A model generated the notes under the pieces. The model saw only the letters and a list, made by a program, of their open reading frames with translations. It searched no databases and was not told the DNA's origin. A stretch of DNA of 64,000 nucleotides, taken from positions 124,001 through 188,000 of the forward strand of contig NZ_CP033465.1 of assembly GCF_003718715.1 (NCBI RefSeq), read 5' to 3'. The stretch is from Clostridium sp. JN-1 (GTDB taxonomy: Bacteria > Bacillota > Clostridia > Clostridiales > Clostridiaceae). Shown here one piece after another: positions 44,342 through 55,421 of this stretch (within the stretch, counting starts at the first letter, position 1; each line of letters begins with the position of its first letter). A program made the translations under genes and the position numbers.

Positions 44342-45712
44342 ATGAAATTTTCAAAAAAAAGAATAATATATACATCAATAGTTACATTGATAGTAGTATT
44401 TTCAACTACTTTTGCAATACTTATGACTTTAGAGAGAACAGATTATAGAAATTATTTACAAGCTGAATACAGTAGAAACATGTACGATTTAATAAATTCA
44501 GTTCAAAACATAAGAGTAAGTTTAGGAAAAGCAGCTGTAGTAGGTTCAAGTGAGCAAAGTATCACTGCCTTTGATGACATATTTAGATATTCAAGCATGG
44601 CTAATGACAAACTTCATGCACTGCCTATAACGGAACAGGAATCTGGAGCTACGAGTAAGTTTTTAGCTCAAGTAGGTGATTTTTGTTACAATCTAGCTAA
44701 AGCATCATCGGAAGGAAGACAATTAACAGATAAAGATTATGCAGCTATAAACAGACTGAAAAATGAGTCATTTTCATTGGAACAGCAATTAAAAGGTATA
44801 TCGGATCAAATAAATGAAGGAAATGTTAGGTGGGGAGAAATAAGGAAAAGAACTAGTGGGGTTCTTGCAAGTAATCAAAGTGATCTTTTAGATGAAAGAT
44901 TTGCTGCTATACAAAAACAAGTAACTGATTATCCTGCACTAATATATGATGGACCTTTTTCTGATAATGTTGTAAGTGCAGCACCTAAGATAAACTCACA
45001 AAGACAGGTTTCAAGCAAAGAGGCAGAACAAATTGCCAGAAATGTTGTAGGTAAGGATAGAGTACAGCAGATAGAGTTAAAAGGTAATCAAGGTAAAGAA
45101 AAAATAGATACTTACAGATTTTCTATAGCAGTTAAAGATAGAAAAGACAGTAATCAAAGAATTGTATGTGAAATAACTAAGAAGGGTGGAAAAGTATTAT
45201 ATTTAATTGATGATAGACCTATAGGTAATAAAACTATTGATGCAAAAAAGGCAGTTGATATAGGAAGTAAGTATTTAAATAATATAGGATATAAAAACAT
45301 GGCACCAACATATACCATGAACTATGGCAGTTCAATTGTAATAAATTATGTTTATAGACAACAAAATGTAACAATATATCCAGATCAAATAAAAATTAAA
45401 GTAGCATTAGATAATGGAAACATAATAGGAATTGAATCAGAAAAATATCTTATATCTCATGAGGAAAATAGAAACATACCAATACCTAAAGTAACACAAG
45501 ATCAAGCTAGAGAAAAGGTTGGCAGGAAACTTAATGTAACTAGCACAAAGCTTGCTATTATTCCTACTGAATCCAATAGAGAGGTACTTTGCTATGAATT
45601 TTCTGGAACATATGATAATGATCAATATGTAGTATATGTAAATGCTGAAACTGGAAAAGAACAGAGAATACTTCAAATTTTAAATACGCCTAATGGTGCA
45701 CTAGCAATGTAG
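44342..45712 (+). CDS. ypeB: Germination protein YpeB
   Basis: 456 aa. One N-terminal membrane helix (about 7-25) is followed by the YpeB_N helical region (YRNYLQAEYSRNMYDLINSVQNI) and C-terminal PepSY-like repeats (SKEAEQIARNVVGKDRVQQIELKG; QDQAREKVGRKLNV). YpeB partners with the cortex-lytic enzyme SleB, keeping it in the spore and inhibited. No sleB is adjacent here. ATG 44342 has AGGAGG 8 nt upstream; the longer in-frame GTG at 44312 is unlikely. Confidence 0.93.
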   Translation: MKFSKKRIIYTSIVTLIVVFSTTFAILMTLERTDYRNYLQAEYSRNMYDLINSVQNIRVSLGKAAVVGSSEQSITAFDDIFRYSSMANDKLHALPITEQESGATSKFLAQVGDFCYNLAKASSEGRQLTDKDYAAINRLKNESFSLEQQLKGISDQINEGNVRWGEIRKRTSGVLASNQSDLLDERFAAIQKQVTDYPALIYDGPFSDNVVSAAPKINSQRQVSSKEAEQIARNVVGKDRVQQIELKGNQGKEKIDTYRFSIAVKDRKDSNQRIVCEITKKGGKVLYLIDDRPIGNKTIDAKKAVDIGSKYLNNIGYKNMAPTYTMNYGSSIVINYVYRQQNVTIYPDQIKIKVALDNGNIIGIESEKYLISHEENRNIPIPKVTQDQAREKVGRKLNVTSTKLAIIPTESNREVLCYEFSGTYDNDQYVVYVNAETGKEQRILQILNTPNGALAM

Positions 45713-46100
45713 GATAAGGACATAAAAACAGAGGACATAGGACATAAAAAAACAGAGGACAGATGACATAAAAAACAGAGGACAGAGGACAAAGGACAGA
45801 GGACAATGAAGGTAAGTTTTCTTCCTTACGTCAGAAAACTAATTTATTTTTTAGGTTTGTTTTGCTAATGCAAAACATCGCTTAAGCAGGCATCTAAAAA
45901 TCATAGATTTTAGATGCCTGCTTATTTAGGAGTGTACTCCTTAAGAAACAAAAGAACATGGGTTTCTTTTAAATTAAAGATTTTTCGTAAGCGCAGCGGA
46001 GAAAAATCCTCCTTCTCTGTCAATTGTCCTCTGTCCTATGTCCTCTATCTTATGTTTCCTGTCCTCTCAAAAAATATTGCATCGCAATATTTTTTAATTT
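45713..46100. repeat. Palindrome-rich non-coding element with 24-bp inverted repeats
   Basis: The left side has tandem GAGGACA/GGACATAAAAACAG-type repeats. AGAGGACAAAGGACAGAGGACAAT in essence (45784-45807) recurs inverted at 46023-46046 with one mismatch in 24. Inside are a perfect 17-bp hairpin (45883-45899 with 45908-45924), GTTTTGC-TAAT-GCAAAAC near 45860, a palindrome AGGAGTGTACTCCT near 45928, and at 46069-46095 a perfect 12-bp hairpin. No transposase is encoded. It looks like a MITE or a similar dispersed element, unlike the flanking sequence. Confidence 0.6.
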
Positions 46101-46210
46101 CGAATTATAGTTTATTATGGTTGCTAAAATGTTGAAAATTAATTAAACTATTATTTATAAATAAAATTTATGATATGATCTCATAACTTACAAATAGAAA
46201 GGTGATAATG

Positions 46211-47191
46211 ATGACAAAAGCACTTGCATTAATGTCTGGGGGATTAGATAGTTTATTGGCAGCTAAACTTATGAAGGATCAGGGAATAGATGTGCTTGGA
46301 ATATGTTTTAAGTCATATTTTTTTGGACCTGAAAATGCCATTAGGATGTCTAAACAAATTGGTGTTCCACTAGAAGTAATAGATTTTTCTAAAGAACATC
46401 TTGAACTTGTGAAAAATCCCAAACATGGATATGGTAAAAACATGAACCCATGTATAGATTGTCATGCTATGATGATGAGGTATGCTGGTAACCTTATGGA
46501 AAAGTATGGGGCTAAGTTTATTATAACAGGAGAAGTATTAAATCAAAGACCTATGTCTCAAAACAGGTCATCACTTGATGTAGTGAAAAAGGAATCTGGA
46601 TTTAGTGATAAAATATTGAGACCTTTATGTGCTAAAAATTTAAATCCTACAGAGATGGAGTTAAATGGATTAGTTGATAGAGAAAAACTTTTAGATATAT
46701 CTGGTAGAAATAGAAAGGTTCAAATGGAATTAGCTGATAAATGGGGAATAAAAGATTATCCGTCTCCAGCAGGTGGGTGTAAATTAACTGAACCAAATTA
46801 TGCTAAAAGGTTAAAGGATCTTTTGAAATATAATAATTCACCTGATGAATATGAGCTGGAAATGCTTAAGATTGGAAGACATTTTAGAACATCTGAAAGT
46901 GCTAAAATCATATCAACGAGAACAAAAGATGAGGCAGATGAAATTAAAAATCTTTTAACGGAGAATGAATTAATATTTTTGGCAGAAGATTTTAATGGAT
47001 CAATGGTAATAGTACATGGTAAACCAAGTGAAAAAGACATAGAAATAGCTGCTAAAGTAGCCGGAAGGTATTGTAAGGGAAAAAATGAAGATAAACTTAA
47101 GATAAAATATGGATACTTTAAACATGAATTAGACAATCATATTGAGGTAAAACCTGGAGCCGACGAAGAAATAGACGAATATATAATATGA
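46211..47191 (+). CDS. PP-loop ATP pyrophosphatase, tRNA thiolation-like
   Basis: 326 aa. The PP-loop motif SGGLDSLLAAKL is at residues 9-20, as in MnmA, ThiI and related enzymes that adenylate a substrate before sulfur transfer. Conserved cysteines occur in NPCIDCH and PAGGCKLT, the pattern expected for a sulfur relay. The C-terminal ~100 residues are an extra domain (EIAAKVAGRYCKGKN) not found in MnmA. The exact substrate is unknown; tRNA modification is likely. ATG 46211 has AAAGGTG 6 nt upstream. Confidence 0.8.
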   Translation: MTKALALMSGGLDSLLAAKLMKDQGIDVLGICFKSYFFGPENAIRMSKQIGVPLEVIDFSKEHLELVKNPKHGYGKNMNPCIDCHAMMMRYAGNLMEKYGAKFIITGEVLNQRPMSQNRSSLDVVKKESGFSDKILRPLCAKNLNPTEMELNGLVDREKLLDISGRNRKVQMELADKWGIKDYPSPAGGCKLTEPNYAKRLKDLLKYNNSPDEYELEMLKIGRHFRTSESAKIISTRTKDEADEIKNLLTENELIFLAEDFNGSMVIVHGKPSEKDIEIAAKVAGRYCKGKNEDKLKIKYGYFKHELDNHIEVKPGADEEIDEYII

Positions 47192-47223
47192 TAATATTTA
47201 GTATAATCTGAAGGTGATTATTG

Positions 47224-47640
47224 TTGAAGAGAAAAGCAATTATAACTGTTACAAGCAGGCAAATTAAAGATGATAGTGACATTATTGAAGTTGTTACACC
47301 AGGATATTTTTATAAAAAAGGCAGCGTTTATTATGCGGTATATAAGGAAACAAAAATATCTGGAATGGAAGATACAACTACAACACTTAAAATAAGTGGA
47401 CAAAAGTTACTTTTAATCAGGACTGGAAATACGACGGCTAAGATGGAGTTTAGTGGATGCAAGGAAAATATTTCCATGTACAATACTCCATATGGTACTA
47501 TAGAACTCAAAATAGATACCATTAAAATTAAAACTGACATAAATGAAAATGGCGGAGATGTAACGATAGATTATAATATGAGTTTATCGGGACAAAGCCC
47601 GCAGTATACAAAGCTAATGATAAATGTAAAAGTACAGTGA
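47224..47640 (+). CDS. DUF1934 (YwiB-like) beta-barrel protein
   Basis: 138 aa, predicted lipocalin-like beta-barrel: alternating short strands, IITVTSRQ at the start, YAVYKETKISGMEDTTTTLKI in the middle and DVTIDYNMSLSGQ near the end, as in the YwiB family. Function is unknown. Start is TTG 47224 (7 nt after AAGGTG) or TTG 47221. It lies 32 nt downstream of the PP-loop gene and ends in a terminator. Confidence 0.85.
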   Translation: MKRKAIITVTSRQIKDDSDIIEVVTPGYFYKKGSVYYAVYKETKISGMEDTTTTLKISGQKLLLIRTGNTTAKMEFSGCKENISMYNTPYGTIELKIDTIKIKTDINENGGDVTIDYNMSLSGQSPQYTKLMINVKVQ

Positions 47641-47667
47641 AGAGTAACATTTTTTCACTGTATTTTT
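47633..47667 (+). terminator. Terminator of the DUF1934 gene
   Basis: TACAGTGAA (47633-47641, including the stop) pairs with TTCACTGTA (47654-47662), then a T-run. Confidence 0.85.
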
Positions 47668-47766
47668 GTGTTATATAATATTTAGTGTTCGTAAAATAAG
47701 TTTACAATTTTTAAAAGTGGATATTATTACAGTTAAGACGATGATTGAGTTTAGAAGGTGATAATA

Positions 47767-48069
47767 TTGAAAAAGTATTTTATGGATAAGAATATAAGGT
47801 ATGAGAGAATAATAGAAATTTTGTGTAAGTATAAAAATATAAACAGAAATGAACTTGTTGAAATATTGAAGGATAATGAATGTAAATATTTATTGTTTCT
47901 TCTTATCAAAAGATATAGATGCTGCGATGTAGATATGTTGAGTAAAGATTTTCCAAACATAAATAAAAAGAGAATGAATAATAACTTGAGGAGAGCAGAA
48001 GAAAAATTATTGATAAATAGAAAGATAAGGGATATGTACTTTGAAGCTGAAGAACTAATTGAAAGGTAG
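47767..48069 (+). CDS. Small helical protein of unknown function upstream of pyrG
   Basis: 100 aa from TTG 47767, which has AAGGTG 6 nt upstream. Not recognised. It is basic and helical (RYERIIEILCKYKNINRNELVEIL, then MNNNLRRAEEKLLINRKIRDMYF) and could contain a helix-turn-helix. In Bacillus the gene before pyrG is rpoE (delta), but this protein has no acidic tail and does not resemble it. No function is assigned. Confidence 0.65.
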   Translation: MKKYFMDKNIRYERIIEILCKYKNINRNELVEILKDNECKYLLFLLIKRYRCCDVDMLSKDFPNINKKRMNNNLRRAEEKLLINRKIRDMYFEAEELIER

Positions 48070-48299
48070 AAAAAATATTATATAGTTAATTTTAAGCAAA
48101 AATAAAAAAACTATAGCATATGAAATAAAAATGTGTTAATATATTAAGTATGTTTTAAAACACAAAAATACCATTATATTTATTAAGGGTAATTTTTATT
48201 ATAAATCTATTCAAGTATCTTGTCAATAATAGTTAGCAAAAATAGGATTTTTACTAAATAAAATTTACATATATGCATACTCTAAGATTTAAATGAAAA

Positions 48300-49965
<1,666 letters not shown>

Positions 49966-49975
49966 ATTAATTTTT

Positions 49976-50013
49976 AGTATATGGTGCTTAAATATGCACC
50001 ATATACTTGTTTT
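49976..50013 (+). terminator. Terminator of pyrG
   Basis: AGTATATGGTGC (49976-49987) pairs perfectly with GCACCATATACT (49996-50007), then TGTTTT. Confidence 0.85.
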
Positions 50014-50241
50014 AAATGTCCTTTCATAAAGTCTGCTCTCTTTGGTTCAAGCTGTTTAATTTTAAAATCATGAAGCATCTTATATGCGAACTGCATGCTA
50101 TAAATTAAAGAATTTTAATAAATTTTATGGATTAAATTAAAAAAAAGAGGTATAATGTATTTTAATAATGTAGCCTTTCAAAAAAATTCTTTAAATATTC
50201 CCCAAAAGGTTATATAAACTAAATAATGTGAGGTGTTATTG

Positions 50242-51726
50242 TTGAGTAATAACGATATTGAAAGTATGACGTTGGTGCAATTAAGACAAATTGCCAAAGG
50301 CTTAGGGGTTAAGAATATTTCTAAATATAGAAAATCGGAATTGATTGATGAGATAAAGAAAGTTTCTCCAGCTTACATAGAAAAAGATGGTGTAGTACTT
50401 AGAGAGAAGATAATTTCTAAAGCGGATACCGAAGATACTAATAAGGAAAGTGTGAACGTTTCAAAAAATAAAACACATATTGTAAAAAATAATAATAATC
50501 AAGAAAAAGTCAGACATCAGCGAGAAGATGAGCATAATAGGAGCAGTGATGAAGACAAAAAAGAAAAGCTCAAGGAAATGATAAATGAATCAGATTCAGC
50601 TAAAGGGGTATTAGAGATAATAGAAAATAATAATTATGGTTTTCTAAGGGGTAAAAATTATCTCACAGGACCTGATGATATATATGTATCTCCTTCTCAA
50701 ATAAGAAGATTTAATTTAAAAACAGGAGATGAAGTTCAAGGAAAAGTCAGAACACCAAAAGAAGGCGAAAAGTTCAAGGCTCTATTGTATGTTGAAAAAG
50801 TTAATGATGAAAATCCAGAAAAAGCAGTAGGAAGAAAGCCTTTTGAAACGCTTGTTCCAATTTATCCAAATCAGAGATTAAATCTAGAAACTAATCAATC
50901 AGACTTATCTACAAGGCTTATGGATATAATATCTCCTATAGGAAAAGGACAGAGGGGAATTATAGTTGCACCACCTAAGGCCGGTAAAACAACTCTTCTA
51001 AAGAAGATAGCCCAGAGTATATCTAGAAATCATTCTCAAGTAAAATTAATAGTCGTTTTGATAGATGAAAGACCGGAAGAAGTTACTGATATGCAAAGAT
51101 CAATCAAGGGAGAAGTAATCTATTCTACATTTGATGAGGAACCTGAACACCATACTAAAGTTGCGTACATGGTTCTTGAGAGAGCTAAAAGAATGGTTGA
51201 GCAGGGACAAGACGTAATTATATTGCTGGACAGTTTGACTAGATTATCTAGAGCATATAATTTGACAATAAATCCTACAGGAAGAACTCTTTCCGGCGGA
51301 CTAGATCCTGGAGCTTTAATAATGCCAAAGAAGTTTTTTGGAGCTGCAAGAAACATAGAACAAGGTGGAAGTCTTACTATACTAGCTACAGCACTTATTG
51401 AAACTGGAAGCAGAATGGATGATATGATATTTGAAGAATTTAAAGGTACTGGAAACATGGAAGTACATTTAAATAGAAAACTTCAAGAGAGAAGAATCTT
51501 CCCGGCTATAGATATATATAAGTCTGGAACTAGAAGAGATGATTTATTGTTTAAAGATCAAATGGAAAAAGATGCAGCATTTAATATAAGAAAAGTATTA
51601 TATGATGAAAACAATACTCAAAACGTTACAGAACAACTTATAAATCTCTTGTCAAAAACCAAAAATAATGAAGAACTTGTAAGTTTAATTAGTAAGATGG
51701 ATATGAACAAGTCCGACAATAAATAA
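50242..51726 (+). CDS. rho: Transcription termination factor Rho
   Basis: 494 aa. The Rho_N helical domain ([15 protein letters not shown]) is followed by a polar, Asn/Lys/Glu-rich linker (about residues 55-115), a cold-shock-type RNA-binding domain ([16 protein letters not shown]) and the RecA-like ATPase with Walker A PPKAGKTT (residues 244-251) and [16 protein letters not shown]. The longer start at GTG 50233 overlaps AGGTG; TTG 50242 is 6 nt after it. The polar linker insertion is common in clostridial Rho and can promote phase separation in some. Confidence 0.97.
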   Translation: MSNNDIESMTLVQLRQIAKGLGVKNISKYRKSELIDEIKKVSPAYIEKDGVVLREKIISKADTEDTNKESVNVSKNKTHIVKNNNNQEKVRHQREDEHNRSSDEDKKEKLKEMINESDSAKGVLEIIENNNYGFLRGKNYLTGPDDIYVSPSQIRRFNLKTGDEVQGKVRTPKEGEKFKALLYVEKVNDENPEKAVGRKPFETLVPIYPNQRLNLETNQSDLSTRLMDIISPIGKGQRGIIVAPPKAGKTTLLKKIAQSISRNHSQVKLIVVLIDERPEEVTDMQRSIKGEVIYSTFDEEPEHHTKVAYMVLERAKRMVEQGQDVIILLDSLTRLSRAYNLTINPTGRTLSGGLDPGALIMPKKFFGAARNIEQGGSLTILATALIETGSRMDDMIFEEFKGTGNMEVHLNRKLQERRIFPAIDIYKSGTRRDDLLFKDQMEKDAAFNIRKVLYDENNTQNVTEQLINLLSKTKNNEELVSLISKMDMNKSDNK

Positions 51727-51732
51727 AAAAAT

Positions 51733-51762
51733 AAAACCTGCCCTTGATAAAGGACAGGTTTT
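51733..51762. terminator. Bidirectional terminator between rho and rpmE
   Basis: AAAACCTGCCCTT pairs with AAGGACAGGTTTT with one mismatch, between convergent genes. Confidence 0.75.
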
Positions 51763-51792
51763 AAAATAGAATTAAAAGATATAATTTTAATC

Positions 51793-52011
51793 CTATTTTG
51801 TGTCTTCAGTAGTTAAATTAAACTTCTTCATAAATCTATCAACTCTTCCACCAGCGTCTAAGATCTTCTGTTTACCAGTGAAGAATGGATGGCATTTAGA
51901 ACATATTTCCACCTTTAACTCCTTTTGTGTAGAACCAGTTGTAAAAGTGTTTCCACATGCACACTTAACTACCGCATCATGATAGTATTTTGGATGTATG
52001 CCTTCTTTCAT
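51793..52011 (-). CDS. rpmE: Ribosomal protein L31, zinc-binding form
   Basis: 72 aa. It binds the large subunit and stays zinc-loaded through Cys17, Cys19, Cys37 and Cys40 (CACGN and CSKCHPFF), marking the C+ paralogue. [15 protein letters not shown] and [11 protein letters not shown] are typical. ATG 52011 follows GAGGTG; the in-frame GTG at 52020 lies within that site. Convergent with rho, as in many clostridia. Confidence 0.97.
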   Translation of the reverse strand: MKEGIHPKYYHDAVVKCACGNTFTTGSTQKELKVEICSKCHPFFTGKQKILDAGGRVDRFMKKFNLTTEDTK

Positions 52012-52072
52012 GTTTTTCACCTCTTTCAGATAAGAACAAATAATTTTTTTATACTTATTGATTAACTATTGT

Positions 52073-52102
52073 ATTATAGCATAATGTAAAATATTAAGTC
52101 AA
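52073..52102 (-). promoter_or_regulatory. rpmE promoter
   Basis: On the minus strand TTGACT (52102-52097), 18 nt, TATAAT (52078-52073), with an extended -10 TGC just before it. Confidence 0.75.
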
Positions 52103-52232
52103 TTTAATAATAAATTTTTAAAAATTTATTATTAAATTTGATGCAGGCTTTTATAAGGTTAGTTATAATATAGTTAAGGAAAATATTGAAAATGAGGAGT
52201 GAAACTCATGTATAGATTTTAAGGAGGCTATC

Positions 52233-52799
52233 ATGAAGACATTAGTATGTGTAATATGCGGTATGCAAATAAATGATAAGAATTATAGTTTGAATAAAGA
52301 AGCATTTCTTAGTTCAAATACTAAGGAAAATATAAAATTTTGCCCATTTTGTGGGGCACCTATAGAGTATTTAAAAGAAGATGGAGAAGAACTTCAATAC
52401 GATAGAAATAAACTTGATGACAATGCACTTAAAATAATAGACCATGCAGTTAAGCTGGAGATATTTAACGGGGACTTTTATAAGAAAGCTTCAAAGTTAG
52501 CTAAGGACAGCAAAGTAAGAGATATGTTTAATGACTTGAGCAAAATAGAGTACATGCATGCTAGAATACATAAAGCCATAGGAGGGTTTAAAGAAGAGCC
52601 TGTACTTAGAGATATGGATTATTCTAAATATGATACAGATGAAATACTTTTAGAAATGGCCTGTAAAAGAGAAAAGCATGCTGTAGAATATTATGAAAAG
52701 TATTCAAAGGAAATTAACGATGATATCATAAAACAAGTATTTAAAGCGTTATCCAAAGTTGAAAAGGGGCATATAGAACTTACAGAAATGGGTTCATAG
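52233..52799 (+). CDS. Rubrerythrin-like protein with N-terminal zinc-ribbon/rubredoxin-like domain
   Basis: 188 aa. Two Cys pairs at the N-terminus (CVICGM and CPFCGAP, about residues 6-42) form a rubredoxin or zinc-ribbon site placed before the diiron domain. The rest is a ferritin-like four-helix bundle with carboxylate ligands in KLEIFNGDFY, IEYMHARIH, CKREKHAVEYY and VEKGHIEL. Such proteins reduce hydrogen peroxide in anaerobes. The N-terminal rubredoxin order is reversed relative to classical rubrerythrin. AAGGAGG precedes the ATG. Confidence 0.8.
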   Translation: MKTLVCVICGMQINDKNYSLNKEAFLSSNTKENIKFCPFCGAPIEYLKEDGEELQYDRNKLDDNALKIIDHAVKLEIFNGDFYKKASKLAKDSKVRDMFNDLSKIEYMHARIHKAIGGFKEEPVLRDMDYSKYDTDEILLEMACKREKHAVEYYEKYSKEINDDIIKQVFKALSKVEKGHIELTEMGS

Positions 52800-52835
52800 A
52801 CTAGCTTACAACTTGCAAGTGAAGTTGTAATAGCC

Positions 52836-52871
52836 TGGTGAGTTCCTTTAAAAGAGGAACTTATCAGACCA
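52836..52871. terminator. Hairpin between convergent rubrerythrin-like and ABC permease genes
   Basis: TGGTGAGTTCCT pairs with AGGAACT and further TATCAGACCA in part, marking the boundary of the ABC island. Confidence 0.55.
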
Positions 52872-52888
52872 TTCTTTATTATGTTTTA

Positions 52889-53671
52889 TCACCAGCCTTT
52901 CTTATGAACCGTCTTTTTCGATTTTTGAACTATCTTTTTCGACTCTATATTGCTGTTCATCAAGGTAGCTAGAGCAATCGAAATGGCAAGCACCAGTACC
53001 ATACTCAAGAGGCATACGGGGATATTCCAATGAACGGCAGCGTCATAGCTTCGATAGCCTACCAAGCCAAGGCTTGCTGTTATAGGGTATAGATTAGCCA
53101 AAGTCATATTGCCAGCAGCAAACATACCGCCGTAGCCATAAACAAATGCTACAATTACGCCAGCTAAAAAGTTACTAGAAGCACGACTGGTCAAAATTAT
53201 GATTGGCAAAACAGAAATATAAAGGAAAAGGTTTGCCAGCGTGATTTGACACAATCCCTGTGTTGCCAATCCTACAGAGAAGCCAGGAAAGCCTGCAAGA
53301 AGCTCGCCGGCGATGGTAAAAACCGTACAGACCACACCGAAAAACAAAGACAGTAAGCCACAGACCACCAATTTTCCAGCAATCAGTTGATTAAAGGAAA
53401 TGGGAATTGTCAGGATATTTTTCAGCGTATCATCTTTCTGTTCACGGGTGATTATATATCCTGAAATTAAGGTAATGCACGTCGGGAAAATCATAGACAT
53501 ATTATTCTTAATGACCTGTTCAATCAAATAGGTAAAATTCCATACCGAGCCGTCATTTGCTATAGAAGTAAAAAGGGTGAGTAAAACCGAGAGTAACATT
53601 AGGGCAACACCCGCCCAAAAAATATGATATCGTTTTAACTTGATAAATTCTGTTTTGATAATTCTCCACAT
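52889..53671 (-). CDS. ABC-2 type permease, antimicrobial peptide exporter-like (subunit 2)
   Basis: 260 aa with six predicted membrane helices. MWRIIKTEFIKLKRYHIFWAG at the N-terminus and the conserved SGYIITREQKDDTLKNILTIPIS segment are typical of lantibiotic-immunity and bacitracin-type ABC permeases (EpiG/MutG-like). The C-terminus is basic (SKKIVQKSKKTVHKKGW). It is 4 nt from the second permease and forms one operon with it and the ATPase. Codon use is more GC-rich than in flanking genes. Confidence 0.8.
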   Translation of the reverse strand: MWRIIKTEFIKLKRYHIFWAGVALMLLSVLLTLFTSIANDGSVWNFTYLIEQVIKNNMSMIFPTCITLISGYIITREQKDDTLKNILTIPISFNQLIAGKLVVCGLLSLFFGVVCTVFTIAGELLAGFPGFSVGLATQGLCQITLANLFLYISVLPIIILTSRASSNFLAGVIVAFVYGYGGMFAAGNMTLANLYPITASLGLVGYRSYDAAVHWNIPVCLLSMVLVLAISIALATLMNSNIESKKIVQKSKKTVHKKGW

Positions 53672-53674
53672 GAT

Positions 53675-54469
53675 TTATTCACTCCTTTTGTTATAGAGAT
53701 AGTCAATCAACAGCACAGATACGACGGCCATAATGCCTAGAGTAATAAGAACGTGTAAAGTTGATGGAATCAGACCGGTCATCTGCTCTAAATTCATATT
53801 GATACCGTGGGAAGCCATATTCCCGGCACTCCAAAATGTTGTAAGTGGCGTAGGCAAAAGCCATAGAATTGTTTTAGGCAATGTATCAAAAAGAGCCGTT
53901 GCACTCATATTTAGTACACTGTAAAAAACGCACAGCAAAATTGAAAAGATGTAGTTACGGCTGAAAAAGACCACTAGCACAATTAGTGGCAGTGTTCCAG
54001 CAGTGATGAAAACGCCTGTTTCCACTGCTAGAAACAACTTATACATTAAACCCTTCACTTCAAGTGTTGCCATTCCGCACAATACAGTGGCAAGCGTGGA
54101 AGCAACACAGAAAATTACTCCAAGCAGGAATAGTACCGAAACTTTAGCCAAAATCATTTGTGTACTGGTAACGGGAATTGTCCTTAGATTCTTGAAAGTA
54201 TCATTATCACGCTCCATAAAAAAGAGTATGGCGGCAATCACGCCGACAATGCAGGGCAGCAGGAATTGTATTCCATATCCTAACATCATGTTGAACAAGC
54301 CGTCAAAAGCATCTGCTGGGCTGGTGCAGCGTTCCATCATAGATGGAGTTGTCGTTAAGTAGGTCAGCGGAATGGGAAATAAAAATGCCGCAATAATGAT
54401 AAAAGGAATAAATTTTTTCCGTTTTAGCTTCCAAAATTCGCATTTGATAAGCTTAAGCAATGCCCTCAC
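53675..54469 (-). CDS. ABC-2 type permease, antimicrobial peptide exporter-like (subunit 1)
   Basis: 264 aa with six helices, MutE/EpiE-like. FMERDNDTFKNLRTIPVTSTQMILAKV mirrors the segment in the companion permease. The 5' end overlaps the ATPase gene by 17 nt, so translation is coupled. Together with the ATPase it likely forms a lantibiotic or peptide-antibiotic resistance pump; substrate unknown. Confidence 0.82.
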   Translation of the reverse strand: MRALLKLIKCEFWKLKRKKFIPFIIIAAFLFPIPLTYLTTTPSMMERCTSPADAFDGLFNMMLGYGIQFLLPCIVGVIAAILFFMERDNDTFKNLRTIPVTSTQMILAKVSVLFLLGVIFCVASTLATVLCGMATLEVKGLMYKLFLAVETGVFITAGTLPLIVLVVFFSRNYIFSILLCVFYSVLNMSATALFDTLPKTILWLLPTPLTTFWSAGNMASHGINMNLEQMTGLIPSTLHVLITLGIMAVVSVLLIDYLYNKRSE

Positions 54470-55376
54470 CTCCAGTTACTTTTTTGAAGTAGTCCTCTAA
54501 GGTATCTTCGCAAAGATGGACTTCCGAAACATCCAATCCGTTCTGCATAAAAGCACGGTTGATAGCGGCTACGGACAGGTTGGTATCATAAAGCTGGATA
54601 TTGTGATCGTCGCACACCTGGAAATCTTTCACCTGAAAAGCAGTTTCTAGAATACGAGCAGCCTGCGCAGTATCCGAAACGATGAAATGAATGTATTTAC
54701 TGTTTTTTTGCTCCAGCTCTGCAAGACTTTCTTCTTCTAGAAGTATGCCGTGGTCGATAATACCGATGTCGTCGGCTAGCAGAGAGATTTCCGAAAGTAT
54801 GTGGCTAGAAATCAGAATGGTTTTCCCCATTTTGTCGCAAAGCCCCCGGATAAAGGAACGGACTTCTGCAATACCAATAGGGTCAAGTCCGTTGATGGGT
54901 TCGTCCAAAATCAGCAGTTCAGGGTCGTGCATAATGGAAAGGGCAATGGCCAGACGCTGCTTCATACCAAGTGAGTATTGGGAAAAGAGCTTTTTGTCTT
55001 TATAAGGTAGCCCAACCAAATCTAGAGCATCTTTGATGGCATTTTTCCTTGGAACGCCCCGAAGTTCTGCGAAGATTTTAAGATTTTCTGTGCCGGTCAG
55101 GTTCGGGTAAAAGCCCGGCGACTCAATCAGGCAGCCGATACGGGGTAGGATTTTCTTTCCGTTTGTCTGAATATCCTTGCCGAAGATTTTGACTTCACCA
55201 GAAGTGGGCTGGGTAAGCCCTAGTAGCATTTTCATGGTTGTAGTTTTACCAGCTCCGTTTCTTCCGAGTAGACCATAAATGCTGCCTTTTCGTACATGGA
55301 TATTCAGGTCGGCAACGCTTTTTTGAGTGCCGTACTGTTTTGTCAGGTTCTTTGTTTCAATGATATAATCACTCAA
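54453..55376 (-). CDS. ABC transporter ATP-binding protein, BcrA/lantibiotic-immunity type
   Basis: 307 aa. The nucleotide-binding domain begins at IIETKNLTKQYG, with Walker A GRNGAGKTT (residues 38-46), signature region YSLGMKQRLAIA and Walker B LLILDEPINGLDP. The C-terminal ~80 residues are the extension seen in BcrA-like proteins. TTG 55376 is chosen because AAAGGAGGT lies 7 nt upstream; a longer in-frame start would place that site inside the gene. Immediately upstream lie four 11-bp repeats, the probable operator. Confidence 0.9.
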   Translation of the reverse strand: MSDYIIETKNLTKQYGTQKSVADLNIHVRKGSIYGLLGRNGAGKTTTMKMLLGLTQPTSGEVKIFGKDIQTNGKKILPRIGCLIESPGFYPNLTGTENLKIFAELRGVPRKNAIKDALDLVGLPYKDKKLFSQYSLGMKQRLAIALSIMHDPELLILDEPINGLDPIGIAEVRSFIRGLCDKMGKTILISSHILSEISLLADDIGIIDHGILLEEESLAELEQKNSKYIHFIVSDTAQAARILETAFQVKDFQVCDDHNIQLYDTNLSVAAINRAFMQNGLDVSEVHLCEDTLEDYFKKVTGGEGIA

Positions 55377-55421
55377 GTCTAAGACCTCCTTTTGTCTTTC
55401 TAGAGATAAGTCTATCACGAC

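Noticed and set aside
45717-45807. CRISPR array
   Set aside because: The GGACA repeats are short, irregular and contiguous, with no unique spacers of constant length and no cas genes.
45914-46135. 73-aa open frame in the palindromic element
   Set aside because: It runs through hairpins and repeats, has no ribosome site and no recognisable protein features.
50041-50230. Regulatory RNA before rho
   Set aside because: Apart from the pyrG terminator, no stable structure or known leader motif was found here.
54003-54362. 119-aa plus-strand frame in the ABC permease
   Set aside because: Antisense to a permease with clear membrane helices; Ser/Thr-rich shadow.
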